Position numbers and translations under genes: made by a program. A model generated the notes under the pieces. The model was not told the origin of the DNA. It was given only the letters and a program-made list of their open reading frames with translations, and searched no databases. Shown one piece after another: positions 1 to 14,500 of a stretch of 64,000 nucleotides of DNA. Within the stretch, counting starts at the first letter, position 1; every line of letters starts with the position of its first letter. This DNA is from Congeria kusceri (Eukaryota > Mollusca > Bivalvia > Myida > Dreissenidae): NCBI GenBank assembly GCA_027627225.1, contig CM051034.1:40653048-40717047 (forward strand), read 5' to 3'.

Positions 1-529
1 CAGCACTGAGATCAGAACATGACTAGCTGGCAAAGTTATTCATGCCATCACAGAATTCAGAAGACAGATAGAAGGGCAAGTGTCAATGGATAACAAACCC
101 AACAGAAAATGGGGAGCAGGCAAAGTTTTTCAAACCAAGGTCACAAGGGCATAAACCACAAGGCAAGCAGAACAGTTAGTGCTTTCACAGCAACTACTCG
201 CTGTAGGACAGCACCATGAGCCCTGCAATTATTAACCATAGGTTAGCAACTGCATGCTCTGCAAGTACTGACCACAGGACTGCAATTGTGTGCAAACAGT
301 TACTGCCCGTAAGACAACCAGTGTGCAATGAAAAAAACTCCCTGTTGGACAGCAACTTTGAGGGCGGTTTCACAGGCCATCTTTGCCGACAAATCATGGC
401 TAGTTAGAGATGTGATGCAGGCCAGCACCACAAACAGAATACTGCTAGGAAGGCAGGTGTTGCATCTGAGCACAATTGACAGAAATGGCTTCCTGGTCAA
501 GTGTGTGAGTAAGCAGCCAGCCTAGCCAA
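1..529. repeat. diverged satellite monomers, left edge
   Basis: This stretch consists of copies of the ~450-bp satellite monomer that fills the first 21.8 kb. Landmarks are the block around 213-290 (gagccctgcaattattaacc, then gcatgctctgcaag), repeated cagcaact motifs, and caggccagcacc. These copies differ from each other far more than the core copies at 8.6-20.4 kb do. Short open frames of 60-67 codons occur on both strands but recur only because the repeat recurs. No gene is supported. Confidence 0.85.
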
Positions 530-1000
530 CAGAATATTACCATCGATACATGGAAGAGGAGCAGAGTACCAATGAAGGAAGCATCTGCACAGGCAACAGA
601 GCAAAATATTAATGTATTCACTATCAAAGTCGATGAAAGTCTGAGGGACAGACAACAACAGATGAAACCTCAGATTTCCTCAGATTTTCAACAGAATTCC
701 TCTTTGCATGTAGAATACATGTTCCAAAGATAAATATTAAATCTTGCATTTGACCTTTGACATCTTCAAAGTGACATAGGCCCCAAAACTGAAGGCCTGG
801 TTTTTGAGTGCAACATACCTGCTCATGATAGTGATCATTTCTATTTCTAAGTTACTGGAATATCCCTCCATGGCAGAACAATAATGTTCCAGACAAATCC
901 TTTACCTTTGAACTTGAAATGTGACCTTGACCTTTGACAATCGTGTTATTTATGTGGAGAATAATAATCAAAAGCATTACAAATATCCTAATAGGCAGGG
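530..1000. repeat. non-satellite dispersed segment, left copy
   Basis: This is a ~470-bp block lying between satellite monomers. It contains gtgaccttgacctttgac and the motif gctcatgatagtgatcattt. The same segment, in the same order and orientation, recurs at about 21770-22225 just beyond the right end of the satellite field. Its last part (gagaataataatcaaaagcatt) survives inside every core satellite repeat, where the rest of the block is missing. Confidence 0.8.
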
Positions 1001-4000
1001 AAAGTGTTGCAGCTGAGCCCTCTTAACAGAAATAATATAGATTTTGGGGCAAGTGTATGCAGAATCAGAGCAGTGTGACAACACATATTTGCACTTACAG
1101 TATTGTGCTGGCCTGCATCACTTCCACTGTCAGTTGGCAGTGCTGGCCTGTGACATTTGCATTATTAAAAGGGCAGTTGTTTCATTGCACACAGTTAATG
1201 TCAAACAGAACAGCAACTTCTTTCACAGCAACTACTGCCTGAAGGACAGCACCATGAGCCCTGCAATTATTAACCGGAGTTTAGCAACTGCATGCTCTGC
1301 AAGTACTGACCACAGGACCGTGTGCAAACAGTTACTGCCTCTAAGACAGAAACTGTGTGCAATGAAAATTACTTCCTGTTGAACAGCAACTTCGATGGCA
1401 AGTGTCATAGGAGGGCCTTGCCAACAGAAAATGTTAATGGAAATAATTCACGCCAGCACAACAAACAGAAGATAGCTTGCAGGGCAAGTGTTGCAGCTGA
1501 GCACAATTAACAGAAATAATATGGGTTTTAGAGCAGGTCTGGGCAAAACCAGAGTTGTTTGACATCAATAACTTGCACTGTAACTACATCCCACAGTATA
1601 GTAATTGCTTGCTCTGTTACTAATGACTGCAGGACAGCAACTGCGATTACTGCAGTTACTAATCGCAGAATACCATATGTGTGCTCTGCAGGGAATGCCT
1701 GCAGGACAGCAAATGAGTGCAATGCTTAAACTGTCTATTGGACAGCAATTTCAAGACAACACATGGCAGGCCAGCACTGTGATCAGAAAATGACTAGCAG
1801 GCAAAGATATTTATGCCATCACAGAAAACAGAAGACAGATGGAAGGGCGAGTGTCAAATGATAGCAAAACTAACAGAACAAGGGGAGCAGGATAAGTTCC
1901 ACTACCCAAGGTCACAAGGGCATGGGCAGCAGGGCAAGCATGGCAGTTGTGGCCCATTCACAGAAAACAATATGGCTTTCTCGGCAATTTTCGGAGTGTC
2001 AGGGCTGTATGACATCAATGATTTGCTCTTCCACTAATGTGCTGGCCTGCTTCACTTTCCCTGCTAGCCATGTCCAGTTAGCAGTGCTGGCCTGAGGCAT
2101 TTATCCTCCTAGTTGTTGCATAAAAAGGCAGTTTTATCATTCCACACAGTTTGTCTACAGAACAGAACTGCTCACACAGCAACTTTTGCCTGCAGGACAG
2201 CACCATGAGCACTGCAATTATTAACCATAGGTTAGCAACTGCATGCTCTGCAAGTACTGCCCACAGGACAGATATTGAGTGTAAACAGTTACTGCCTGTA
2301 ACACAGAAACTGTGTGCAATGAAAAACCTGCTATTGGAAAGCAGTTTAACACACAATTGTCTAGACAAGCACAGCCAACGTAACATGGTTAACAAGAAGT
2401 GTTGTAGACCAACACCACACACAGAAGATTGCAAGAAGGGCAAATGATGTAGCTGATCACTTATAACAGTAATGATGTGGATTTCTAGGCAAATGTGGAC
2501 AGAGTCAGAGCTGTATGAGATGAACCATTTGCACTTTTACTACTAGCCATGCATCAGTTTCCCTGATAGCCATGTTCTGCTTGCATTGCTGGCCTGTGAC
2601 ATTCGTCCTCCAAGTTACTGCATGTAAAAGGAATTTGTTTTCATTGTACACAGTTCATGTCTCACAGGACAGCAACTACTCACACAGCAATTACTGCCTG
2701 TAAGACAGCATTATGAGCACTGCAATTTTAACGATAGATTAGCAACTGCATGCTCTGCACGTACTGCCCACAGGTCAACAATTGTGTGTACTGCACTTAC
2801 TGCCTGTAAGACAGAAAGTGTGTGCAATGAAAAATAACTGCCTGCTAAACAGCAACTTGGAAGGCAAGTGTCATAGGAAGGACTTGCCAACATAACATGG
2901 TTAGCAATGAAAATTATACAATCCAGCACAACAAACAGAAGATGGTTAGCCTGGCAAGTGTTGCAGCTGAGCACACTTAACAGAACTAATATTGATTTTT
3001 GAGCAGGTCTGGGCAAAGGCAGAGCTGTTGACATCAACAACTTGCACTGTAACTACTTTCCACAGTACAGTACTTGCTTGCTCTGTTACTACTGACAGCG
3101 GGACAGCAACTGTGATTACTGCAGTTACTAATCACAGAATACCAACTGTGTGCTCTGCAAGTAGCTGGACAGCAAATGAGTGCAGTGCTAACCAAGGTCA
3201 TAAGGGCATGAACAGCAGGACAAGCATTGCAGTTCTTGCCCATTCACAGAAAACAATATGGCTTACTGGGCAATTTTGGAGAGTGTCAGAGCTGTATGAC
3301 ATCAATGATTTGCTCCTCCACTAATGTGCTTGCCAGCATCACTTCCCCTGCTAGCCATGTTCAGTTGGCAATGCTGGCCTGTGACTTTTACATTAGAAGA
3401 GCAGTTGTTTTTATTGCATACAATTGATGTCTTACAGAACAGTAACTGCTTTCACAGCAACTACTGCCTGTAGAACAGCACCATGAGCCCTGCAATTATT
3501 AACCGTAGGTTACCAACTGCATGCTCTGCAAGTACTGCACACAGAACTGCAATCGAGTGTGAACAGTTACTGCCTGTAAGACAAAATGTTTGTGCAATGA
3601 AAAACCTGCTTTTGGAAAGTAACTTTAAGGGCAAGTGTCTAGACAAGCACTGCCAACTTGACATGGCTAACAAGGAGTGTTGTAGGCCAACACTACACAC
3701 GCACATCACAAGCAGGACAAATGATGTAGATGAGCACTAACAGAAATGATATGGCAAATGTGGACACAGTCAGAACTGTATAAGATGAACCATTTGAGCT
3801 TCCACTACTGTGTTTGCCTGCATCGTTTTCACTGCTAGCCATGTTCTGCTTGCTTGCATTGCTGACCTGTGACTTTTTTCCTCCAAGCTGATGCATAAAA
3901 AAGGCAGTTGTTTTCATTGCACACAGTTCATATCTTACAGGACAGCAACTGCTCACACAGCAATTACTGCCTGTAAGACAGCACAATGTGCACTGCAATC

Positions 4001-4785
4001 TTTAACCAAAGATTAGCAAGTGAATGTTCTGCATGAACTGCCCACAGGACCGCAACTGTGTGTACTGCAGTTACTGCCTGTAAAACAGAAATTGTGTGCA
4101 ATGAAAAAAAACCGCCTGATGGACAGCAACTTGGAGGGCAAATGTCATAGGAGGGCCTTGCCAACAGAAGATGGTTAGGATTGGAAATTATTCAGGCCAG
4201 CACTACAAGTAGAAGACACGCCAAGTGTTGCAGCTGAGCACTACTAACAAATATAATATGGATTTTGGGGCAAGTGTGGGCCGAGTCAGAGCTGCGTGAC
4301 ATCATAGATATGCACTTACAGTATTGTACTGGCCTGCATCACTGCCCCTGCTCGCCATGTTAAATTGGCAGTGCTGGCCTGTGATATTTGCATCAAAAGG
4401 GCAGTTGTTTTCATTGCACACAATCAATGTTTTACAGAACAGCTTATGCTTTAACAGCATCTACTGCCTGAAGGACAGCACTCTGAGCAATGCAATTATT
4501 AAGCATAGGTAAGCAACTGCATGCTCTGCAAGTACTGCCCACAGGACCGCAATTGTGTGTACTGCAGTAACTGCCTGAAAGACAAAAACTGTGTGCAATT
4601 AAAAAAGTGCATTTTAGAAAGCGACATGCAGGGGGTTGTATCTAGACAAGCACTGCCAACTTAACATGGCTAACAAGAAGTGTTGTAGACCAACACCACA
4701 CACAGAATATTGTATGCAGGGCAATGAAGTAGCTGCGCAATATTAACAGAAAACATGGATTTCTTGGCAAGTGGGCAGGTGAGCT
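1001..4785. repeat. diverged satellite array, irregular order
   Basis: About eight ~450-bp monomers of the same family occur here in irregular order. The marker block (gcaattattaaccataggttagcaactgcatgc and variants) is at about 1254, 2206, 2712, 3483, 3985 and 4485. Both monomer types can be seen: one carries tgctgcataaaaaggcag, the other carries gactgcaggacagcaactgc. Unlike the core array there is no constant 898-bp period. Open frames up to 121 codons are repeat-derived. Confidence 0.85.
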
Positions 4786-6782
4786 AAAAACAACAGATAA
4801 TTATGAATATGGCCTTAAAACCTTTTATCAGATAAACATGCAAATTCGACATATCACAAAGAGATACAAAATACTTTCTTGCATGTTGGTGTATCATAAT
4901 TCTTCCTATGAGGTAAAATAATGATGATGATGAAGTAAGGAGGGAAGAGTAGGAAGTGGGGAGGGATGAGAAGGGTATGAGTAGGGAACACGAGGTTGTT
5001 AGCAGGGATGAGAAGGGTGTGAAAAGGATATGAGGGATCAGGAAGTGAGGAGGAATGAGGAGTGAGGAGGAATGTTGAGGAGGAAATGATCAGGGTGTGA
5101 GTAGGGATCAGGGTGTGTGAGGAAGGATGCGGAGGAAGTAAGGAATTGTGTGGAGGATATGAGGAGGGTGTTAGTATGGATGAGGGAGTGCGATGTGTGA
5201 GGAGGGATGAGGAGGAAGTTAGAATTGGTGAGAAGGGTGGGACGAGAGATAACGGTGTTAGGAGGGTTAAAAAGGCGGTGAAAAGTGACATGTTATATGT
5301 GTTATGTTATATGTGTTGTACTGCAATGGAGGGTAAAGGTTTACTTTTTTCGACAGTAAGGCTGGAATGATAATGTTGTGAGTAAGAAAGAGGACGGTAT
5401 GAGCAAGGATGAAAAGGGTGCGAGTAGGACGTGAGAAGGGATGAGGAGGCTTTTAGTAGGGATGAGAAGGGTGTGAAAAGGATATGAGGAGGGTAAAAAG
5501 GAAGTGACGAGTGATAAGGAGAAAAGTGATGAAAGATGAGGAGAAAGTCAGCAGGATGTGAGGAGGAAGTGAGGATTGATGAGTGTGTGAGTAGGGATGA
5601 GGGGGTGTAAGATGGATGTGTAGAGAAAGGAGAATGTGAGGAGGGTCTAGAGTATGAGAAGGGTTAAAGAAGCGTTGAGGAGTGACATTATGTAATTTGC
5701 AATCAGCCTTGTACAACGGTATTGATTTTTTGATTATTTTATATAAAAGCTGGTACAATTATGTTGTGCATATGAAAGAGGAGGATATGAGGAAGGATGA
5801 AGAGGTGTGAGAAGACAAGAGAAAAGTGCAAGTAGTGGTGAGGAGAGTGCGGGGAGACGTCAGAGTGTGAGTAGTGATGAGGAGTGTGAGCAGAAATAAG
5901 AAGGGTTTGAGGAGTGATGCAGAGTGCGAGAAGTGATGAGGGGGGTGTGAGGAGTGTTGAGGAGTGTGAGTAGCGATTAAGAGAGTGTGAGGAGTGTTGA
6001 GGAGTGTGAATATTGATGAGGAGGTTGTGAGTAGTGTTAAGGAGAGTGGGAGTAGTGATGTAGAGAGTGTTAGGAGTGTTGAGGAGAGTGTAAGGAGTGA
6101 TGAAGAAGATGTGAGTACACTAAGGGTGTGAGGTTAAAGAGGCAACAAATGGTTGAAATGTAATGTGACCATTTATTGCCTCTTTAGCCCTCCTTACAGC
6201 CTACTCTTGTCCTCCTAATCCCTTTTTACACCATCCTCATTCCTCCTAACACCCTCTTCATTCCCTCCTCACACTCTCCACATCACTACTTACACCCTTC
6301 TTATCACTACTCAAACACTCCTCATCACTACAAACACCCCCTCATCACTCTGCACAAACACATCACTACACACACCCTGATCATCTCTCTACTCCCCATC
6401 ACTCCTCACTTCCTCCCCAACCCTCCTCACTTCTTCCTCATCCCTCCATTTCAACATCCTCACTTCCACTTCACCCATTCCTCACAACCTTCTCACCCCT
6501 CCTCACAACCTCCACACCCCTCATCAATCCAGCTCACTTCCTTATTATCCCTCATATCCAGTTCACAACCTCGCCATCCCTACTCACAACCTCGTCATAC
6601 CTACTCACACCCTTCTCATCCCTCCCCACTTCCTTCTCTACCCTCCTCACTTCATCAAAATGCTTGAAAGTATTCTGTATCTGTAAGTGATATGTCAAAT
6701 TCTGATAGCCAACACCTGTTTCGCATGTTTATCTCTGGATGGTTTCATGACCATATCCATAATTATCTGTAGTTGTTGTTTT
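4786..6782. mobile_element. foldback (long inverted repeat) element
   Basis: The two ends are inverted copies. Left: aaaacaacagataattatg (from 4786), agataaacatgc (4830s), then gacatatcac and gatacaaaatactttcttg. The same series appears reverse-complemented at 6661-6782. Inside, 4920-6130 is a G/A/T-rich minisatellite (variants of gaggagtgtgagtagtgatg), and 6187-6655 is its C/T-rich complement. The arms meet at an 18-base stem with one mismatch (6136-6153 with 6168-6185) around a 14-base loop. Three or four ~400-bp sub-blocks with a gggttaaa..agtgacat core are seen in the left arm. Satellite lies on both sides. No coding capacity is seen, so it would be non-autonomous. Confidence 0.75.
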
Positions 6783-7049
6783 AAACAGACATATTCCAAA
6801 AAAAAAACTTAAAATAATATTTAGTTCAATTAACTTTAAAACATATTTAGCACATCTTTTCAAAATCAAGTTTGTGGTCTTCACAAAAAAAGACAGACAA
6901 AGATGCCTTAATAACCATATCTGGACCAAATGTTTCTAATGAATCAAAATTATTTGTTGGAATTTGGTAAAGGGTCACAAAAGCAAACAATTCTGTGAAA
7001 ACTATTGTGAAATCCAACCAGTGGTTTGTGAAAAATATTTTTTCAAGTT
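6783..7049. other. AT-rich spacer between foldback element and satellite
   Basis: About 265 bp that match neither the satellite nor the foldback arms. The wording (gaatttggtaaagggtcac, gtgaaatccaaccagtgg) looks like a dispersed repeat, but no second copy is present in the window. No gene is seen. Confidence 0.5.
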
Positions 7050-8597
7050 TGCTTTCACAGCAATTACTTCCTGTAGGACAGCACCATGAGCACTGCAGTT
7101 ATCAACCGTAGGTTAGCAACTGCATGCTCTGCTAGAACTGCCCACAGGACAGCAATCGAGTGTAAACAGTTACTGCCAGCAAGACAAAAACTGTGTGCAA
7201 TGAACAATCTGCTATTGAAAAGCAACTTAACAATGTTCAGTTGGCAGTGCTGGCCTGTGACATTTGCATATCAAGGGCAGTTGTTTTCATTGCACATAGG
7301 TGATGTCTCACAGAACAGCAAATGCTTTCACAGCAACTACTGCCTGTAGGACAGCACCATGAGCCCTGCAATTATAAACAATATGTTAGCAACCGCATGC
7401 TCTGCAAGTACTGCGCACAGGACAGCAATGAATGTAAACAGTTACTGCTTGTAAGACAAAAGCGCAGTGAAAAACCTGCTTTTGGAAAGCAACTTAAATG
7501 TGTTCAGTTCACAGTGCGGGCTTGTGACATTTGCATAAAAAGGAAAGTTGTTTTCATTGCAAAAAGTTGACAACTTACAGGACAGCAACTACTCACACAG
7601 CAATTAGAGCCTGTAAGACAGCATTATGAGCAATGCAATTTTTAACCGTAGGTTAGCAACTGTATGCTCTGCAGGTACTGCTCACAGGACCACAATTGAG
7701 TGCACTGCAGTTACTGCCTGTAAGATAGTAATTGTGTGCAATGGAAAAAGACTGCCTGCTGAACAGCAACTGGGAAGGCAAATGTCATAGGAAGGCTTGC
7801 CAACAGAAAATGGTTAACAATGGAAATTATTCAAGGCAGCACAACAAACAGAAGACGGCTAGCAAGGCAAGTGTTGCAGCTGAGCCATTAACAGAAATAA
7901 TATGGATTTCTGAGCAGGTCTGGGCAAAGGCAGAGCTGTTTGACATCAACAGCTTGCACTGCAACTGCTTCACACAGTACAGTAATTGCTTTCTCTGTTA
8001 CTACTGACTGCAGGACAGCAACTGTGACTGCTGCAGTTACTAACCACAGAATACCAAGTAACGCCTGCAGGACAGCAAAAGAGTGCAAAGCTAAAACTGT
8101 CTATTGGACAGTAATTTGAAGAGCACATGTGGCAGGCCACCACTGTGATCAGTACATGACTAGCAGGCAAAGTTATTCATGCCATCACAGAAAAAACGAA
8201 GATGGATGGAAGGGTGAGTGTCAAATGATAGCAGAACCAACAGAACAAGGGGACTATGACTAGTTTCACAACCCAAGATCACAAAGGCATGGACAGCAGG
8301 ACAAGCATGGCATTTCTAGCCCATTCACAGACACAAATGTGGCTCTCAGGGCAATTTTGGAGAGTGTCAGAGCTGTATGACATCAATGATTTGCTCTTCA
8401 TCTAATGTGATGGCCTGCATCACTTCCTCTGCTAGACATTTTCAGTTTGCAGTGCTGGCATCAGATATCTGTCCTCTTGGCTGCATAAAAAGTCACACAG
8501 TTGATGTCTTACAGGGCAGCAACTGCTCGCAACAACTGCCTCGAGGACAACACCATGAGCCATACAATTATTAACCATAGGTTAACAACGGCATGCT
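7050..8597. repeat. diverged satellite monomers right of the foldback element
   Basis: The satellite resumes at gctttcacagcaattacttcctgtaggac. Marker blocks occur at about 7087, 7360, 7627 and 8553. Spacings of ~270 bp show shortened monomers compared with the ~450-bp form. Short frames of 82-91 codons are repeat-derived and are not called genes. Confidence 0.8.
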
Positions 8598-11500
8598 CAG
8601 GCAGGAAAAGTGTTGCAGCTGAGCACTATAAACAGGAATAATATGGATTTTGGGGCAAGTGTGGGCAGATGCTTTCTCTGTTACTACTGACTGCAGGACA
8701 GCAACTGCGATTACTGCACTTACTAATTGCAGAATACCAAATGTGTGTTCTGCAAGTACACCCGCAGGACAGCAAATGAGTGCAATGCTTAAACTGTCTA
8801 TTGGGCAGTAATTTGAAAAGCATGTGTGGCAGGACAGCACTTTGAGGGCAAAATGACTAGCAGGCAAATTTATTCATGTCATCACAGAAAACAGAAGACG
8901 GATGGAAGCGCAAGTGTCAAATGATAGCAAAAGCAACAGAACAAAGGCAGCGGGAAGTTTTGCAACCCAAGGTCATAAAGGCACCGACAGAGGGCAAGAT
9001 TTGCAGTTCTAGCCCATTCATAGAAAAAAATATGGCTGTCTGGGCAATTTTGGAGAATGTCAGAGCTGTATGACATCAATGATTTGCTGTTCAACTAATG
9101 TGCTCGCCTGCTTCACTTCCGCTGCTAGGCATGTTCAGTTGGCAGTGCTGGCCTGAGACATTTCTCCTCCTAGTTGCTGCATAAAAAGGCAGTTTTTTCA
9201 TTGCACCCAGCTCATCTCTAACAGAACAGCAACTGCTCACACAGCAACTACTGTCTGTAGGTCAGCACCATGAGCACTACAATTACTAACCATAGGTTAA
9301 CAACTGCATGCTCTGCAAGTACAGACCACAGGACTGCAACTGTGTGCAAACAGTTACTGTCTGTAAGATAAAACTGTGTGCAATGGAAAAAAACTCCCTG
9401 TTGGACAGCAACTTTGAGGGCAGTGTCACAAGCCATTTCTGCCAACAAATTTTCATTTCTGCAGAGAGTAATAATCAAAAGTATTATAAATATCCTTTCA
9501 GGCAGGAAAAGTGTTGCAGCTGAGCACTATTAACAGGAATAATATGGATTTTGGGGCAGGTGTGGGCAGATGCTTGATCGGTAACTACTGACTGCAGGAC
9601 CGCAACTGCGATTACTGCAATTGCAGAATACCAACTGTGGGCTCTGCAAGAACATCCGGAGGACCGAAAATGAGTGCAGTGCTTAAACTGTCTATTGGGC
9701 AGTAATATAAAAAGCGTGTGTGGCAGGCCAGCACTGTGGTGGGAAAGTGACTAGCAGGAAAATTTATTCATGCCATCACAGAAAACAGAAGACGGATGGA
9801 AGCGCGAGTGTCAAAAGATAGCAAAACTAACAGAATAAAAGGAGCAGGAAAAGTTTTGCAAACCAAGGTCACAAGGGCATAGACAGAGGGCAAGATTTGC
9901 AGTTTCAGCCTATTCCTAGGAAACAATACGGCTGTCTGGGCAATTTTGGAGAGTGTCAGAGCCGTATGACATCAATGATTTGCTGTTCCACTAATGTGCT
10001 CGCCTGCTTCACTTCCCCTGCTAGGCATGTCCCGTTGGCAGTGCTGGCCTGAGACATTTGTCCTCCTAGTTGCTGCATAAAAAGGCAGTTTTTTTATTGC
10101 ACCCAGCTGATGTCTAACAGAACAGCAACTGCTCATACAGCAACTACTGTCTGTAGGTCAGCACCATGAGCCCTACAATCATTAACCACAGGTTAACAAC
10201 TGCATGCTCTGCGAGTACAGACCACAGGACAGCAATTGTGTGCAAACAATTACTGCCTGTAAGATAAAACTGTGTGCAATGAAAAAAACTCCCTGTTGGC
10301 CAGCAACTTTGAGGGCAGAGTCACAGGGCATATTTGGCAACAAATTTTCATTTCTGCGGAGAATAATAATCAAAAGTATTATAAATATCCTTTCAGGCAG
10401 GAAATGTGTTGCAGCTGAGCACTATTAACAGGAATAATATGGATTTTGGGGCAAGTGTGGGCAGATGCTTGATCTGTCACTATTGACTGCAGGACCGAAA
10501 CTGCGATTACTGCACTTACTAATTGCAGAAAACCAACTGTGTGCTCTGCAAGTACACCCGAAGGACAGCAAATGAGTGCAATGCTTACACTGTCTATTAG
10601 ACAGTAATTTAGAAAGCATGTGTGGCAGGCCAGCACTGTGATGGGTAAATGACTAGCAGGCAAATTTATTCATGCCATCATAGAAAACAGAAGACGGATG
10701 GAAGCGCGATGTCAAATGATAGCAAAACCAAAAGAACAACGGGAGCAGGAAAAGTTTGGCAACCCAAGGTCACAAGGGCATAGACAGAGGGCAAGATTTG
10801 CAATTCTAGCCCATTCATTGAAAAAAATACGGCTGTCTGGGCAATTTTGGCGAGTGTCAGAGCCGTATGACATCAATGATTGCTGTTCCACTAATGTGCT
10901 GGCCTGCTTCACTTCCCCTGCTAGGCACGTTCAGTTGGCAGTGCTGGCCTGAGACATTTGTCCTCCCTAGTTGCTGCATAAAAAGGCAGTTTTTTCATTG
11001 GACCCAGCTGATGTCTAACAGAACAGCAACTACTGTCAGTAGGTCAGCACCATGAGCCCTACAATTATTAACCACAGGTTAACAACTGCATGCTCTGCAG
11101 GTACACACCACAGGACCGCAATTGTGTGCAAACAGTTACTGCCTGAAAGATAAAACTGTGTGCAATGAAAAAAACTCCCTGTTGGAGAGCAACTTTAGGG
11201 CAGTGTCACAGGCCATCTTTGGCAACAAATTTTCATTTCTGCGGAGAATAATAATCATAAGTATTATAAATATCCTTTCAGGCGGGACAAGTGTTGCAGC
11301 TGAGCACTATTAACAGGAATAATATTGATTTTGGGGCAAGTGTGGGCAGATGCTTGATCTGTCACTATTGACTGCAGGACCGAAACTACTATTACTGCAC
11401 TTACTAATTGCAGAATACTAACTGTGTGCTCTGCAAGTACACCCGAAGGACAGCAAATGAGTGCAATGCTTAAACTGTCTATTGGACAGTAATTTAGAAA

Positions 11501-14500
11501 GCATGTGTGGCAGGCCAGCACTGTGATGGGAAAATGACTAGCAGGCAAATTTATTCATGCCATAACAGAAAACAGAAGACAGATGGAAGCGCAAGTGTCA
11601 TAAGAAAGCAAAACCAACAGAATAAAAGGAGCAGGAAAAGTTTTTGCAACCCAAGGTCATAAGGGCATAGACAGAGGGCAAGATTTGCAGTTCTAGCCCA
11701 TTCATAGAAAAAAATACGGCTGTCTGGGCAATTTAGGAGAGTGTCAGAGCCGTATGACATCAATGATTTGCTGTTCAACTAATGTGCTCGCCTGCTTCAC
11801 TTCCCCTGCTAGGCATGTTCAGTTGGCAGTGCTGGCCTGAGACATTTGTCCTCCTAGTTGCTGCATAAAAAGGCAGTTTTTTCATTGCACCCTGCTGATG
11901 TCTAAGAGAAAAGCAACTGCTCACACAGCAACTACTGTCTGTAGGTAAGCACCGTGAGCCCTACAATTATTAACCATAGGTTAACAACTGCATGCTCTGC
12001 AAGTACAGACCACAGGACTGCAATTGTGTGCAAACAGTTACTGCCTGTAAGATAAAACTGTGTGCAATGAAAAAAACTTCCTGTCTGACAGCAACTTTGA
12101 GGGCAGTGTCACAGGCCAACTGTGCCACAAATTTTCATTTCTGCAGAGAATAATAATCAAAAGTATTATAAATATCCTTTCAGGCTGGACAAGTGTTGCA
12201 GCTGAGCACTATTAACAGAAATACTATGGATTTGGGGGCAAGTGTGGACAGATGCTTGATCTGTCACTACTGACTGCAGGACCGAAACTGCGATTACTGC
12301 ACTTACTAATTGCAGAATACCAACTGTGTGCTCTGCAAGTACACCCGCAGGACAGCAAATGAGTGCAATGCTTAAACTGTCTATTGGGCAGTAATTTCAA
12401 AGCATGTGTGGCAGGCCAGCACTGTGATGGCAAAATGACTAGCAAGCTAATTTATTCATACCATCACGGAAAACAGAAGACGGATGGAAGCGCAAGTGTC
12501 AAATGATAGCAAAACTAACAGAACAAATGGAGCAGCAAGTTTTGCAACCCAAGGTCATAAAGGCACAGACAGAGGGCAAGATTTGCAGTTCTAACCCATT
12601 CATAGAAAAAAATATGGCTGGGCAATTTTGGAGAATGTCAGAGCCGTTTGACATCAATGATTTGCTGTTCAACTAATGTGGTCGCCTGCTTCACTTCCCT
12701 TACTCGGCATGTTCAGTTGGCAGTGCTGGCCTGAGACATTTGTCCTCCTAGTTGGTGCATAAAAAGGCAGTTTTTTCATTGCACCCAGCTGATGTCTAAC
12801 AGAACAGCAACTGCTCACACAGCAACTACTGTCTGTAGGTCAGCACCATGAGCACTACAATCATTAATCATATGTTAACAACTGCATGCTCTGCAAGTAC
12901 AGACCACAGGACCGCAATTGTGTGCAAACAGTTACTGCCTGTAAGATAAAACTGTGTGCAATGAAAAAACTCCCTGTTGGACAACAACTTTGAGGGCAGT
13001 GTCACAGGCCATCTTTGCCAACAAATTTTCATTTCCGCATACAATAATAATAAAAAGTGTCATAAATATCCTTTCAGGCTGGACAAGTGTTGCAGCTGAG
13101 CATTATTAACAGGAATAATATGGATTTTGGGGCAGTTTTGGGCAGATGCTTAATCTGTCACTACTGACAGCAGGACCGAAACTGCGATTACTGCACTTAC
13201 TAATTGCAGAATATCAACTGTGTGCTCTGCAAGTACATCCGCAGGACAGAAAATGAGTGCAGTGCTTAAACTGTCTATTGGACAGTAATTTAAAAAGCGT
13301 GTGTGGCAGGCCAGCATTGTGGTGGGAAAATGACTAGCAGGAAAATTTATTCATGCCATCACAGAAAACAGAAGACGGATGGAAGCGCGAGTGTCAAAAG
13401 ATAGCAAAACTAACAGAATAAAAGGAGCAGGAAAAGTTTTGCAACCCAAGGTCACAAGGGCATAGACAGAGGGCAAGATTTGCAGTTCTAGCGCATTCAT
13501 TCAAAAAAATACAGCTTTCTGGGCAATTTTGGAGAGTGTCAGAGCCGTATAAGATCAATGATTTGCTGTTCAACTAATGTGGTCGCGTGCTTCACTTCCC
13601 CTGCTAGGCATGTTCAGTTGGCAGTGCTGGCCTGAGACATTTGTCCTCCTAGTTGCTGCATAAAAAGGCAGTTTTTTCATTGCACCCAGCTGATGTCTAA
13701 CAGAACAGCAACTGCTCACACAGCCACTACTCTCTGTAGGTCAGCACCATGAGCCCTACAATTATTAATCATATGTTAACAACTGCATGCTCTGCAAGTA
13801 CAGACCACAGGACCGCAATTGTGTGCAAACAGTTACTGCCTGTAAGATAAAACTGTGTGCAATGAAAGAACTCCCTGTTGGACAAAAACTTTGAGGGCAG
13901 TGTCACAGGCCATCTTTGCCAACAAATTTTCGTTTCCGCATACAATAATAATCAAAAGTGTTATAAATATCCTTTCAGGCTGGACAAGTGTTGCAGCTGA
14001 GCATTATTAACAGGAATAATATGGATTTTGGGGCAAGTGTGGGCAGATGCTTAATCTGTCACTACTGACTGCAGGACCGAAACTGCGATTACTGCACTTA
14101 CTAATTGCAGAATATCAACTGTGTGCTCTGCAACTACATCCGCATGACAGAAAATGAGTGCAGTGCTTAAACTGTCTATTGGACAGTATTTTAAAAAGCG
14201 TGTGTGGCAGGCCAGCATTGTGGTGGGAAAATGACTAGCAGGAAAATTTATTCATGCCATCACAGAAAACAGAAGACGGATGGAAGCGCGAGTGTCAAAA
14301 GATTGCAAAACTAACAGAATAAAAGGAGCAGGAAAGGTTTTGCAACCCAAGGTCACAAGGGCATAGACAGAGGGCAAGATTTGCAGTTCTAGCACATTCA
14401 TACAAAAAACATACAGCTGTCTGGGCAATTTTGGAGAGTGTCAGAGCCGTATGACATCAATGATTTGCTGATCAACTAATGTGCAGGCCTGCTTCACTTC

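Noticed and set aside
4854..5291. 145-codon Pro/Ser-rich minus-strand frame
   Set aside because: It lies in the strand-biased minisatellite of the foldback element; composition alone explains the lack of stops.
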